From Janibacter terrae NBRC 107853 (GTDB lineage: Bacteria; Actinomycetota; Actinomycetes; Actinomycetales; Dermatophilaceae): a DNA stretch of 64,000 nucleotides. The translations under genes and the position numbers were made by a program. Below the pieces are notes generated by a model. It saw only the letters and a program-made list of their open reading frames with translations. It searched no databases and was not told the origin of the DNA. This document shows positions 47,498-55,781 of this stretch, piece after piece. The DNA lies in NCBI RefSeq assembly GCF_001591405.1, contig NZ_BCUV01000006.1:558001-622000 (forward strand), read 5' to 3'. Within the stretch, counting starts at the first letter, position 1. Each line of letters opens with the position of its first letter.

Positions 47498-48165
47498 TGA
47501 ACCCCCTTCGCCAACCGCCTCGCCGGTACGACTACGTCACCGACGGGCAGGAGATCTACCGCCGCTCCTTCGGGATGATCCGCGACGAGGCCGACCTCAG
47601 CGGTCTGCCCGCCGACCTCCACGGTGCTGCCGTGCGGATCATCCACGCCGCTGGTGACGTCGGCATCACGAGCGAGATCGCCGGCCACCCCGAGGTCGCC
47701 GCTTCCGCCCACGCTGCGCTCGTCGCCGGGGCGCCGATCCTCACCGACAGCAACATGCTCGCGCAGGGCGTCACCCGCCGCCGCCTGCCCGCCGACAACG
47801 AGGTGGTCTGCACCCTGCGCGAGCCGCAGGTGCCCGACCTCGCCGCCCAGTGGGGCACGACCCGCGCGGCCGCCGCCGTCTCCCTCTGGGGCGAGCGGCT
47901 CGAGGGTGCCGTCGTCGCGATCGGCAATGCGCCGACCGCCCTCTTCCACCTGCTCGAGCTGCTCCACGACGGCGCCCCGCGTCCCGCCGCGATCATCGGG
48001 ATGCCCGTCGGCTTCGTCGGGTCCGCGGAGTCCAAGGTCGCCCTCGCCGAGCACGACCTGCCCGGCGGCCCGGTCCCCTGGCTCGTCGTCCACGGCCGCC
48101 GCGGCGGGTCCGCGATGGCCGCTGCCGCGCTCAACGCCCTCGCCCACCGGGACGAGCTGGCATGA
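47497..48165 (+). CDS. cobH: precorrin-8X methylmutase CobH
   Basis: A 222-residue enzyme that moves a methyl group from C-11 to C-12 to form hydrogenobyrinic acid. The active-site histidine is in VRIIHAAGDVG (about 46-56), and ILTDSNMLAQGVTRR and GNAPTALFHLLELL match the family. The ATG shares its first base with the last base of the cobG stop, showing tight coupling. Confidence 0.95.
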   Translation: MNPLRQPPRRYDYVTDGQEIYRRSFGMIRDEADLSGLPADLHGAAVRIIHAAGDVGITSEIAGHPEVAASAHAALVAGAPILTDSNMLAQGVTRRRLPADNEVVCTLREPQVPDLAAQWGTTRAAAAVSLWGERLEGAVVAIGNAPTALFHLLELLHDGAPRPAAIIGMPVGFVGSAESKVALAEHDLPGGPVPWLVVHGRRGGSAMAAAALNALAHRDELA

Positions 48166-49739
48166 GCGGCGGCCGCTTCTACGGCGTCGGCATCGGCCCC
48201 GGCGACCCCGAGCTCATCACTCTCAAAGCCGCCCGGCTCATCCGTGACGCCGATGTCATCGCCTACCACGCGGGCACCGGCAAGCAGTCGCTCGCGCGCT
48301 CCATCGCCGCCGACCTCATCCCCGAGGGCGCCATCGAGGAAGAGCTGCGCTACCCGGTGACGACCGGCTTCACCGACCACCCTCGCGGCTACTACGGGGC
48401 CCTCGCCGACTTCTACGACGAGTGCTGCGACCGGCTCGAGACCCACCTTGCTGCCGGCCGCAGCGTCGTCGTCCTCGCCATCGGCGACCCGCTCTTCTTC
48501 GGCTCCTTCATGTACGTCCATGACCGGCTGAGTCCGCGCTACGCCACCGAGGTCGTCCCCGGGATCACCTCGCTGTCCGCCGCCACCGCCGCGGTCGCGA
48601 CCGGCCTGTGCCGTCACGAGGACACCCTCACCGTCCTGCCCGGCACCTTGCCCGTACCCGAGCTGGCTCGGCGTCTCGCCGACACCGATGCGGCGATCAT
48701 CATGAAGCTCGGCCGCACCTTCGCCGGTGTCCGCGAGGCCCTGCGCCAGGCAGGGATGCTCGAGCGTGCCGTCTACGTCGAGCGCGCGTCCTACCCGGGC
48801 GAGCTCGTCATGCCGGCTGCCGAAGTCGACGAGGGCCGGGTGCCCTACATGTCGCTCGTCGTCGTCCCCGGCGAGGGGCTGCGTGACGATGCCGCCGGGC
48901 GGGCCGCGGACTTCGCGCGGCTGACGGGTGGTACGGAGTCCCCTGATCTCGAGGGTCGGCCGCGGGCGGCCTCCCACCTCGATCAGCGGGAGGTGGGCAC
49001 GGTGCACGTCGTCGGGCTGGGGCCGGGGCCGAACCACTGGCTCACGCCGCAGGCGAGCGAGGTGCTCGCCCGGGTCGACCACGTGGTCGGCTACGCGCCC
49101 TACATCGCGCGGGTGCCGCAGCGCGAGGGCCTGACCCGCCATGCCTCCGGCAACTCGGTCGAGCTCGACCGCGGGCGCCTGGCGCTCGACCTGGCCCGCG
49201 AGGGGGCGGACGTCGCACTCGTCTCGGGCGGTGACGCTGGCGTCTTCGGCATGGCGACGGCGCTCTTCGAGTCGCGCGAGGCGGCCCTGTCCGACGACCC
49301 CGGCTACGCCGACGTGCCGGTCGAGGTCGTGCCGGGCGTCACCGCAGCGCACGCGGCGAGCGCCCTCGTCGGCGCCGTCCTCGGCGGCGACCATGCCCTG
49401 GTCAACCTCAGCGACAACCTCAAGCCGTGGGAGGTCCTCGCGGCACGGCTGACCGCGCTGGCGACGAACGACATCTCGGTCGCCCTCTACAACCCGCGCT
49501 CCCGCTCGCGGCCGGACACCCTCGGAGCGGCCCTCGACCTGCTCGTCGACGCCGTCGGCCCGGACCGGGTCGTCGTCGTGGCCCGTCACGTGGGCCGCGA
49601 CGAGGAGTCGTCGTGGGTGACGACGCTCGGCGAGCTCGACGTCGAGGCCGTCGACATGGGCTGTCTCGTCGTCATCGGCGCCTCGACGACCCGGGTCACC
49701 GACGACGGCCGGGTGTGGACGCCGCGCTCGGTCGGCTGA
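48162..49739 (+). CDS. cobIJ: CobI-CobJ fusion: precorrin-2 C20- and precorrin-3B C17-methyltransferase
   Basis: A 525-residue protein of two SAM-dependent corrinoid methyltransferases. CobI (1-about 245) has GRFYGVGIGPGDPELITLKAA and VVLAIGDPLFFGSF; CobJ (about 279-525) has GTVHVVGLGPGPNHWLTPQA, LVSGGDAGVFGMA and EVVPGVTAAHAASALVGA. A 35-residue linker joins them. CobI and CobJ methylate C-20 and C-17 on either side of the CobG step; such fusions are well known in actinobacteria. ATGA overlap with cobH. Confidence 0.96.
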   Translation: MSGGRFYGVGIGPGDPELITLKAARLIRDADVIAYHAGTGKQSLARSIAADLIPEGAIEEELRYPVTTGFTDHPRGYYGALADFYDECCDRLETHLAAGRSVVVLAIGDPLFFGSFMYVHDRLSPRYATEVVPGITSLSAATAAVATGLCRHEDTLTVLPGTLPVPELARRLADTDAAIIMKLGRTFAGVREALRQAGMLERAVYVERASYPGELVMPAAEVDEGRVPYMSLVVVPGEGLRDDAAGRAADFARLTGGTESPDLEGRPRAASHLDQREVGTVHVVGLGPGPNHWLTPQASEVLARVDHVVGYAPYIARVPQREGLTRHASGNSVELDRGRLALDLAREGADVALVSGGDAGVFGMATALFESREAALSDDPGYADVPVEVVPGVTAAHAASALVGAVLGGDHALVNLSDNLKPWEVLAARLTALATNDISVALYNPRSRSRPDTLGAALDLLVDAVGPDRVVVVARHVGRDEESSWVTTLGELDVEAVDMGCLVVIGASTTRVTDDGRVWTPRSVG

Positions 49740-49747
49740 CTCCCCGT

Positions 49748-49818
49748 GCACAAGAGGTCCCGCTGAGGGCGATCTGGGCGGTCAACGCCACGAGATGCAC
49801 CAGGGCGACCTCTTGTGC
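49748..49818. terminator. long interrupted hairpin between cobIJ and the thioesterase gene
   Basis: GCACAAGAGGTC (49748-49759) and GACCTCTTGTGC (49807-49818) are exact complements. Inside are further pairs: GCGATCT with AGATGC and GGCG with CGCC around a GTCAA loop near the centre. The gene stop on each side is immediately adjacent, and both genes converge, so a bidirectional terminator is likely; a small repeat element is the alternative. Confidence 0.6.
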
Positions 49819-50376
49819 TCACCCCCAGAAGGGCGGTGGCCCTGCCGGCGCGTCCTCGCGCGGTGACGGCAGCCGGGTGCCGTCTCCCCACCCCTTCGCC
49901 CACTCCGGCACCCGGCTCGGCGGCGGGTCGATGCCGAGCATCGGCCACAGCCGGTCGGTGTCGACGCCGCGGCCACGCTGGAGGAAGCGCATGCGCACCA
50001 GCGCTTGCGCGCTCACCTGGCCGTCGGTGACGAAGCGCTGCTCGAAGAAGACGCTGACGCGGTCCCACCCGGCGATCACGGTGTGCAGCTCGTAGGCCTG
50101 CAGCGGCTGCAGCGAGCTGCGGAAGGTCATTGTCTCCTGCATGACGACCGGCGCCACTCGCCGGCGCACCTGCGCCAGGCCCCACCCGGAGCGGATCGCC
50201 AGGTCGATGCGCCCGAGGTCGGCCATCGTGAAGTAGACGCCGTTGTTCATGTGCCACGCGAAGTCGATGTCGTTGGGCAGCACCCGCAGCGGCAGGACGG
50301 CGACCTCGCCGGGGGCGACCGGGCCGCGCCGCCTCGCGGTGGCGACGGTCCACAGGATGCGGGGGACGCGGTTCAT
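49819..50376 (-). CDS. acyl-CoA thioesterase-like (4HBT/THEM6-type) protein
   Basis: A 185-residue hot-dog-fold protein. The segment LPNDIDFAWHMNNGVYFTMADLGRIDL (positions about 39-65) matches the catalytic region of the THEM6-like 4-hydroxybenzoyl-CoA thioesterase group. FRSSLQPLQAYELHTVIAGW and FFEQRFV match the second strand region. ATG 50376 (MNRVPRIL) is preferred; the frame runs upstream into the promoter area of the divergent methyltransferase gene. The substrate is unknown. Confidence 0.8.
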   Translation of the reverse strand: MNRVPRILWTVATARRRGPVAPGEVAVLPLRVLPNDIDFAWHMNNGVYFTMADLGRIDLAIRSGWGLAQVRRRVAPVVMQETMTFRSSLQPLQAYELHTVIAGWDRVSVFFEQRFVTDGQVSAQALVRMRFLQRGRGVDTDRLWPMLGIDPPPSRVPEWAKGWGDGTRLPSPREDAPAGPPPFWG

Positions 50377-50452
50377 CGGGGTCCTCGGTGGGTGTCCGGA
50401 GCAGGGCCGAGGCAGCCTAACCCGGGCGGGAACCGCTGCTAGCGTGCCAGCC

Positions 50453-51748
50453 GTGAGCGCCTCCACGATGCCCACCAGCCCTGACTGGGACCTCGTCCGC
50501 CGTGCCGAGGGCCCCCGCGCCCCGCTCGCCGACCGGGTCGCCAGCGAGCTCGAACGCGGCCGCCGCGACTACGCGCCGCCCGAGGTCGGCAGCGACGTCG
50601 TGAGCGACAAGGTGCGCCGCGTCCAGGAGGACGCCTACAACCGGGCCCGGCTCGAGCGGATCGCCGACGTCGTCCTGCCCGGCGAGGAGCTCGTCGAGGT
50701 GGGGTGCGGCGCCGGGTTCGTCGCCGCCCGCGCCCTGGCGGCCGGTGCCGCGTCGTACCGGGCCATGGACCTCGAGGCCAGCTGCGTGCGGCGCACCGGA
50801 CGGCTGCTCGACGCGCTCGGCCACGAGGACCGGGCCCGCTCGATCGTCGAGAAGGACCTCTACACCCTCGAGCCCGGTGACCTCGACGACGCCTCGCTCG
50901 TCATCTGCTCCGAGGTGGTCGAGCACGTCCCCGACCCCGAGCTCGCTCTTGAGACCCTCGGCCGGGCGCTGCCCGAGGACGCCGACCTGCTCTTCACCGT
51001 GCCCCTGCTCGGCCGGCTCGAGCAGGTCTGGGGCCACCTGTCGATCTTCACCGCCGAGCGACTCCAGTCGATGCTCGAGCGGGCCGGGCTCGAGGCCCTG
51101 CATGTCGAGCCGCTCGCCGACCGCTGGGTCCTCGTCGTGGGCCACCCGGGCGGGTCGCAGCGGCGCACCGCCCGCGTCGAGCAGCTCCTCGCCGCCGGCA
51201 GCCGGCACCCCGAGGTCACGCGCGACGAGGCGCCGCCGGCCACCCCGCCGCAGCCCACGCGGTTCGACAACGTGCCGCTGGGCTCGCGCGACGTCTCCGC
51301 CGTGAGCTCCTCGCGGGCCGCCGTCGAGGTCACCCCACCGACCCCTGACGAAGGGAGCGCCGCCGCCACCGTCACCGCGGCGGGCTCGCCGCTCCCGTGG
51401 CGCCGAGCCACCGGAGGGCTCGCCATCTCCCTCGCCGACGTCGACCCGGTGCAGGGCGTGCGCCTCGAGCTCGAGGTCGACTCCCTCGCCGACGTCGCGG
51501 CGGTCACCGTCACCTTCCCCGGCGCCGCGTCGGGCCGCTCCGCCACGTGGACCTGGACGCCCTCGCGACGGGACGTGCAGAGCCACCGGCGGCGGACCTT
51601 CTCGCTGCGCCCGGGGCGGAGCATCACCCCCTTCGCCGCCCCGCGGAGCGCCGACCTCACCGGGGCGCGGCGCGTCGAGGTGACCCTCACCGTGCGCCCG
51701 GGGCGCACCGCCCACCTGGACCTCAGCCGCATCGCCTGGATCCGCTGA
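50453..51748 (+). CDS. SAM-dependent methyltransferase with unassigned C-terminal beta-rich domain
   Basis: A 431-residue protein. Residues about 40-230 are a class I methyltransferase: motif I LVEVGCGAGFVAARAL (about 80-95), MDLEASCVRRTG, and VICSEVVEHVPDPELALE. A flexible Pro/Thr-rich linker (about 235-310) leads to about 120 residues of alternating strands (VRLELEVDSLADVAAVTVTF, RRVEVTLTVRPGRTAHLDLS) that I do not recognise. The acceptor is unknown; cell-envelope or small-molecule methylation are both possible. The GTG start fits the codon pattern, with ATG 50468 as an alternative. Confidence 0.75.
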   Translation: MSASTMPTSPDWDLVRRAEGPRAPLADRVASELERGRRDYAPPEVGSDVVSDKVRRVQEDAYNRARLERIADVVLPGEELVEVGCGAGFVAARALAAGAASYRAMDLEASCVRRTGRLLDALGHEDRARSIVEKDLYTLEPGDLDDASLVICSEVVEHVPDPELALETLGRALPEDADLLFTVPLLGRLEQVWGHLSIFTAERLQSMLERAGLEALHVEPLADRWVLVVGHPGGSQRRTARVEQLLAAGSRHPEVTRDEAPPATPPQPTRFDNVPLGSRDVSAVSSSRAAVEVTPPTPDEGSAAATVTAAGSPLPWRRATGGLAISLADVDPVQGVRLELEVDSLADVAAVTVTFPGAASGRSATWTWTPSRRDVQSHRRRTFSLRPGRSITPFAAPRSADLTGARRVEVTLTVRPGRTAHLDLSRIAWIR

Positions 51749-51780
51749 CGGCTGTCGGTGGCACCTGCCACGCTGGGTCG

Positions 51781-52398
51781 ATGGCGACGATCTACTGCAC
51801 CGCGACGAGTCTGGACGGCTACATCGCCGACGACGAGGAGAGCCTGTCGTGGCTCTTCGCGACGCCGGCCCACGACAAGGACCCCGGCGGGAGGTACGGC
51901 GACGGCGACAGCCTCGACTTCGACCAGTTCCTCCCGACGGTCGGCGCGGTCGTGTGCGGTGCCAACACCTATGCGTGGGTCCACCGCGAGCTGACCCACG
52001 ACGGGCAGGACTTCGCGTGGCCCTACGAGCAGCCGTCGTGGATCGTCACGCACCGCGACCTCGACCTGCCCGACGGCGTGCGGGCCCACGCGGGTGACGT
52101 GCGCGAGGTGCACGCGGCCGCGACGGAAGCGGCCGACGGCAAGGACGTGTGGATCGTCGGGGGCGGTGACCTCGCCGGGCAGTTCGCCGACGCGGGGCTG
52201 CTCGACAAGGTGTGGGTCCACCAGACGCCCGTCGTCCTGGGGGCGGGCGCTCCCCTGCTCCCCCGGCGGCTGCGGCTGCGGCGCGAGCGGGTCGAGCGCG
52301 ACGGCCAGTTCACCGCGATGCTCTTCGAGGTCGTCGGCCCGGAGCCGCGGCGGGCGGGCGAGGTCGACGGCGCCGCCGAGGTCTACGCCGAGGGCTGA
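51781..52398 (+). CDS. dihydrofolate reductase-family (RibD C-terminal-like) protein
   Basis: A 205-residue protein of the RibD_C/DHFR fold. It opens IYCTATSLDGYIADDEESLSWL, typical of the YwjB-like group, and contains VVCGANTYAWV, WIVTHRDLDLP and the nucleotide-binding DVWIVGGGDLAGQFADAGLLD (about 120-140). These proteins bind NADPH; their substrate is usually unknown, and neither folate nor riboflavin synthesis is implied. The last 20 residues are variable. Confidence 0.85.
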   Translation: MATIYCTATSLDGYIADDEESLSWLFATPAHDKDPGGRYGDGDSLDFDQFLPTVGAVVCGANTYAWVHRELTHDGQDFAWPYEQPSWIVTHRDLDLPDGVRAHAGDVREVHAAATEAADGKDVWIVGGGDLAGQFADAGLLDKVWVHQTPVVLGAGAPLLPRRLRLRRERVERDGQFTAMLFEVVGPEPRRAGEVDGAAEVYAEG

Positions 52399-52418
52399 GC
52401 CGGGGCTACGGTCGAGGG

Positions 52419-52922
52419 GTGAACCCGCACCCCTTCGAGCACGAGGTCTCCTTCGCCGCGCCGGCCCGCGAGCAGCTGCTCGAGTTCGTCGACGAGCACC
52501 GGGCGGTGCTCGGCCGGTGCCTCGACGACCTGACCGAGGACGAGGCGCGACGCGGCCTCGTGCCCTCGCGCACGACCCTGCTCGGGCTGCTCAAGCACGT
52601 GACCTTCGTCGAGCGGGTGTGGTTCGACGAAGGGGTCCGCGGCCGCTCGCGCACCGAGATCGGGATCCCCGCGACCCCTGACGAGTCCTTCGAGCTGAGC
52701 CCGCACGACACCATCGCCTCGGTCCGGGCCGCGCACCGCCGGGCGTGCGAGGACAGCCGGGCGGCGATCGCCGGGCTCGACCTCGACGACGTGGTGACCG
52801 GCAACCGACGGGGGCCGCTCCCCCTTCGCTGGGTCCTGCTGCACGTGCTGCGCGAGCTCGCCCAGCACGCGGGCCACGCCGACATCCTGCGCGAGCAGAT
52901 CCTCGCCTCCCGCCAGGGCTGA
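52419..52922 (+). CDS. DinB/DUF664-like protein (possible mycothiol-dependent transferase fold)
   Basis: A 167-residue four-helix protein of the DinB/DUF664 superfamily: FVDEHRAVLGRCLDDLTEDEARR, TLLGLLKHVTFVERVWFDEG (histidine about 67) and LHVLRELAQHAGHADILREQ (two histidines about 148-151). The three spaced histidines are the metal-binding triad of the fold. Actinobacterial relatives include mycothiol S-transferases. The GTG start at 52419 gives the expected N-terminus; its stop is followed by a strong hairpin. Confidence 0.8.
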   Translation: MNPHPFEHEVSFAAPAREQLLEFVDEHRAVLGRCLDDLTEDEARRGLVPSRTTLLGLLKHVTFVERVWFDEGVRGRSRTEIGIPATPDESFELSPHDTIASVRAAHRRACEDSRAAIAGLDLDDVVTGNRRGPLPLRWVLLHVLRELAQHAGHADILREQILASRQG

Positions 52923-52940
52923 CCCACCACTCAGCAAGAG

Positions 52941-52987
52941 AAACTGCCGCTTCGCAAGAGTTCGTAACTCCTGCGAAGTGGCGGTTT
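52941..52987. terminator. 22-base-arm hairpin between the DinB-like gene and cbiO
   Basis: Arms 52941-52962 and 52966-52987 pair over 22 positions with three mismatches or G-T pairs, around a CGT loop. The left flank is A-rich and the right flank reads GTTTATC, giving T tracts in both directions. It overlaps the cbiO stop codon and lies between converging genes, as expected for a bidirectional terminator. Its lower GC content stands out from the neighbourhood. Confidence 0.75.
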
Positions 52988-53876
52988 ATCGGGTGACCCG
53001 AGAATCTTGGGACAAATGGGACGACGCGAGTGCCACCGCCACATCGGCGGGCGTGCGGGGCCAGCCGGCGGCGGAGGGGTCGATCCCCATCTCGCGCAGC
53101 AGCTGCACCGACCACGGCGGGCGCAGCCGGGCCGCCTCGACGAGCGCACCGTCGGTCAGTGCGTCGGTCACCTCGCCCTGGTGGACGACGTGGTCGACGA
53201 CGAGCGCCACCTCGTCGGCCCAGCTCCACGCGAGGTCGACGTCGTGGGTCGACAGCACGACGGTCGTGCCGTGCGCCTCGAGCGCCGCGACAGCGGCGAG
53301 CATCTCCTCGACCCCGGCCGGGTCGAGCCCCGCCGTCGGCTCGTCGAGCAGCAGCACCCGGGGGTGCATCGCGAGCGCACCGGCCACCGCGACCCGCTTG
53401 CGCTGACCGAAGGAGAGCCGGTGCACCGGGCGCTCGGCGAGTGCCTCGAGCGAGAGCACCGCGAGCGCCTCGTCGACCCGGGCGGAGACCTCGGCCGCGG
53501 GCAGCCCCAGGTTGGTCGGCCCGTAGCCGATGTCGCTGCGCACGTCGGCGCTGAAGAGCTGGTCGTCCGGGTCCTGCAGGACCAGCTGCACCCGCTGCCG
53601 GTGGGCGGTGAGACCGCGTCGGGTGTGCCGCAGCACCTCGCCGCCGGAGACGACGGCCCCCTCGGCCGGCTCGTGGGCACCGGACAGCACGCGCAGCAGC
53701 GTCGTCTTGCCGGAGCCGTTGGCCCCGAGGATCGCGATGCGCCGGCCGGTGCCGATCGTCAGGCTGACGCAGTCGAGGACGCCCGGTGCGCCCGGGTAGC
53801 CCGCGTGCACCCCGCGCAGTGCGAGGACGGTGGCCGCGTCGTCGGGCGGGGTCCAGGAGCCGAGGCGGTGCGTCAT
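52986..53876 (-). CDS. cbiO: cobalt ECF transporter ATPase CbiO
   Basis: A 296-residue ABC ATPase that powers cobalt import with CbiM, CbiN and CbiQ. Walker A is GANGSGKTTLL (about 52), the Q-loop LQDPDDQLFSADVRSD, the signature LSFGQRKRVAVAGAL, Walker B VLLLDEPTAGLD and the switch STHDVD. The DPDDQLF segment is typical of ECF ATPases. It overlaps cbiQ (ATGA) and is last in cbiMNQO. Confidence 0.94.
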   Translation of the reverse strand: MTHRLGSWTPPDDAATVLALRGVHAGYPGAPGVLDCVSLTIGTGRRIAILGANGSGKTTLLRVLSGAHEPAEGAVVSGGEVLRHTRRGLTAHRQRVQLVLQDPDDQLFSADVRSDIGYGPTNLGLPAAEVSARVDEALAVLSLEALAERPVHRLSFGQRKRVAVAGALAMHPRVLLLDEPTAGLDPAGVEEMLAAVAALEAHGTTVVLSTHDVDLAWSWADEVALVVDHVVHQGEVTDALTDGALVEAARLRPPWSVQLLREMGIDPSAAGWPRTPADVAVALASSHLSQDSRVTR

Positions 53877-54625
53877 GCCAGCCCCGCCCGCAGCGACAGC
53901 CCGGCGAGCCCGAGGACGAGGCCCCCGGCCGCCAGGACGAAGGGGGTCGACACGGACCGGGCAGGGACGAGCGGCACGGCGGCGACTCCCCCACGACCGG
54001 CCAGTCCGTCCTCGAGCCGGCGGGCCTTGTCCCACGCGGCGACGAGCACCGCGGCGCACAGCTGACCGACCGACCGTCGCGCGGCCCGACCGCTCGCGTA
54101 GCCCAACCGCCCGGCCTGCGCGGCACGGATCGCCGACGCGGCGTCGAGCAGGGCGAAGATCATCCGGTAGGTGACGGCGGCGATGTCGACCGCCACCTCC
54201 GGCACCCGCGCCCGGCGCAGCCCGGCGAGCAGGTCGACCATCGGGGTGGTCGCCGCCAGCAGGACCATCGCGCTCGTGGCCGCGAGCGCCCGGGCGGCGA
54301 CGAGCACGGCCCGGGAGACACTCCCTTCGCCCACGCCGATCGGACCGAGGGACCACAGGTCACCGGGACCGAGGGTCACCGCGATCGTCACTGCTCCGAT
54401 GCCGACGAAGACCGCCGGCCCGAGCATCGCCCGCAGCCAGACGCCGACCGGGACCCGGGCGAGGGCCGCGAGGCCGACGGCACACACCCCGACGAGGCCG
54501 GCGACGACCAGCGAGGTCGTCGTCGCGGCGACGAGGAGCAGGCCCAGGCAGAGGAGGGACTTCTCCAGCGTCGAGCGGGACCGCCACCGGGAGGACCACG
54601 CCGCGTCGTCGAGGGTGGGCCTCAT
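53873..54625 (-). CDS. cbiQ: cobalt ECF transporter transmembrane protein CbiQ
   Basis: A 250-residue membrane protein with about five to six hydrophobic helices. The EcfT coupling helices are recognisable by the Ala-Arg-Gly motif regions: LAGLRRARVPEVAVDIAAVTYR and AIRAAQAGRLGYASGRAARR (about 170-195). CbiQ transmits ATP-driven motion from CbiO to CbiM. It overlaps cbiN and cbiO by four bases each. Confidence 0.92.
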   Translation of the reverse strand: MRPTLDDAAWSSRWRSRSTLEKSLLCLGLLLVAATTTSLVVAGLVGVCAVGLAALARVPVGVWLRAMLGPAVFVGIGAVTIAVTLGPGDLWSLGPIGVGEGSVSRAVLVAARALAATSAMVLLAATTPMVDLLAGLRRARVPEVAVDIAAVTYRMIFALLDAASAIRAAQAGRLGYASGRAARRSVGQLCAAVLVAAWDKARRLEDGLAGRGGVAAVPLVPARSVSTPFVLAAGGLVLGLAGLSLRAGLA

Positions 54626-54954
54626 GCGCTGGGGTCGACCGTCTCGGTCCGGGTGCGCCGTCCCTTGAGCCGACCGAAGACGTAGCCGAGCGCGAGACCG
54701 CCGAGGCCCGCCTGCAGGGCGAAGAGCCCGGACTCGATCTCGCCGCCGGCGGGGGGCATGAGCGGCTCGAACCACGGCTCGTGGCCGGCCTCCTCGAGCT
54801 GGGCGGTCGCGGCGGCGTCGGACCCGCCGAAGGCCTCCTCGTCGCCCGCTGCGGCCCGGCCGCCGAGGTAGAGCGCGACGACGAGGACGAGGACGATGGC
54901 GGCGACGACGAGCGCGACGCCGCGCCGACCGAGGGTCTGGGTGGACTCACGCAC
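54622..54954 (-). CDS. cbiN: cobalt ECF transporter substrate-capture protein CbiN
   Basis: A 110-residue protein with two hydrophobic segments (about 11-33 and 76-94) and an external loop with GGSDAAATAQLEEAGHEPWFEPL (residues about 43-65), the pattern expected of CbiN, which helps load Co2+ into CbiM. The GTG start overlaps the cbiM stop by eight bases. Confidence 0.9.
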   Translation of the reverse strand: MRESTQTLGRRGVALVVAAIVLVLVVALYLGGRAAAGDEEAFGGSDAAATAQLEEAGHEPWFEPLMPPAGGEIESGLFALQAGLGGLALGYVFGRLKGRRTRTETVDPSA

Positions 54955-55630
54955 GAGCGGCCTCCGTGGTCTCGACGGTGTCGGCGGGCACGACCTGGAG
55001 GTCCTCCAGTTCGGGCCGCGCCCACGTGATGAGCGCGTTGAGGAGCAGCACGCCGACGAGCCCCTCGACGACGGCGAGCGGCACCTGGGTCACGGCGAAG
55101 ATCCCGAGGAAGCGACCCCACGCCTCGACGAAACCGCCCTCGGGGTAGGCCAGGGCGAGCTGGGTGGCGGTCGTGACGTAGGTGGCGAGGTTGGCCATCG
55201 CGATGCCGACGAAGACCCGCACGACGAAGGGGGCCGCGGCCAGCAGCCGGAAGAGCCCGTAGCCGACCCAGGGCCCGACGACCGCCATGGAGACGACGTT
55301 GGCGCCGAGCGTCGTCAGCCCGCCATGGGCGAGCAGCAGCGCCTGGAAGAGCAGCACGATCGTGCCGAGCAGGGCCATGACCGGCGGACGGAAGATGATC
55401 GCGCCGACGCCGGTGCCCGTCGGGTGCGAGCTCGAGCCGGTGACCGACGGCAGCTTGATCGCCGACATGACGAAGGTGAAGGCGCCGGCGGCGCCGAGCA
55501 GCAGGCGGGCACTCGGGTTGTCCCGCACGATGCGGGCGGCACTGCGGGTGCCGTGGATGACGAAGGGAGCGGCGACAGCAGTCCACGCGGCGGCGTGGAC
55601 CGGTGGCAGGAAGCCCTCGGCGATGTGCAT
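54947..55630 (-). CDS. cbiM: cobalt ECF transporter S component CbiM
   Basis: A 227-residue membrane protein that binds Co2+. The N-terminus MHIAEGFLPP is the diagnostic metal-binding end (His 2), and FTFVMSAIKLPSVTGSSSHPTGTG (residues about 52-75) contains the second conserved histidine. Six to seven helices follow. It opens the cbiMNQO operon, under a cobalamin riboswitch. Confidence 0.96.
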   Translation of the reverse strand: MHIAEGFLPPVHAAAWTAVAAPFVIHGTRSAARIVRDNPSARLLLGAAGAFTFVMSAIKLPSVTGSSSHPTGTGVGAIIFRPPVMALLGTIVLLFQALLLAHGGLTTLGANVVSMAVVGPWVGYGLFRLLAAAPFVVRVFVGIAMANLATYVTTATQLALAYPEGGFVEAWGRFLGIFAVTQVPLAVVEGLVGVLLLNALITWARPELEDLQVVPADTVETTEAARA

Positions 55631-55647
55631 CAGCGCACTCTCTCTCT

Positions 55648-55668
55648 GGCCGGATGACGCGTCCGGCC
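55648..55668 (-). terminator. hairpin between the cbiM riboswitch and cbiM
   Basis: GGCCGGA (55648-55654) and TCCGGCC (55662-55668) form a seven-base stem, lying between the riboswitch core and the cbiM start (55630). It is a candidate expression platform; an AGAGAG tract follows before the start codon. Confidence 0.5.
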
Positions 55669-55679
55669 GCTGCAGCCCT

Positions 55680-55778
55680 CGCCCCGGAGTTCCTGACTCG
55701 CGGAAGACCCGCTCACAGTGGCGCGACCGTCCCGGACTCTCACCGGGTTCCTCCAGGTGGAGGCGATGGCTGGGGCCG
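55680..55778 (-). promoter_or_regulatory. cobalamin riboswitch upstream of cbiMNQO
   Basis: The minus strand carries GGAACCCGGTGAGAGTCCGG, GACGGTCGCGCCACTGTGA and GCGAGTCAGGAACTC in the conserved order. It fills the gap between the cobM stop and the cbiM leader and should reduce cobalt uptake when cobalamin is plentiful. Confidence 0.93.
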
Positions 55779-55781
55779 AGA

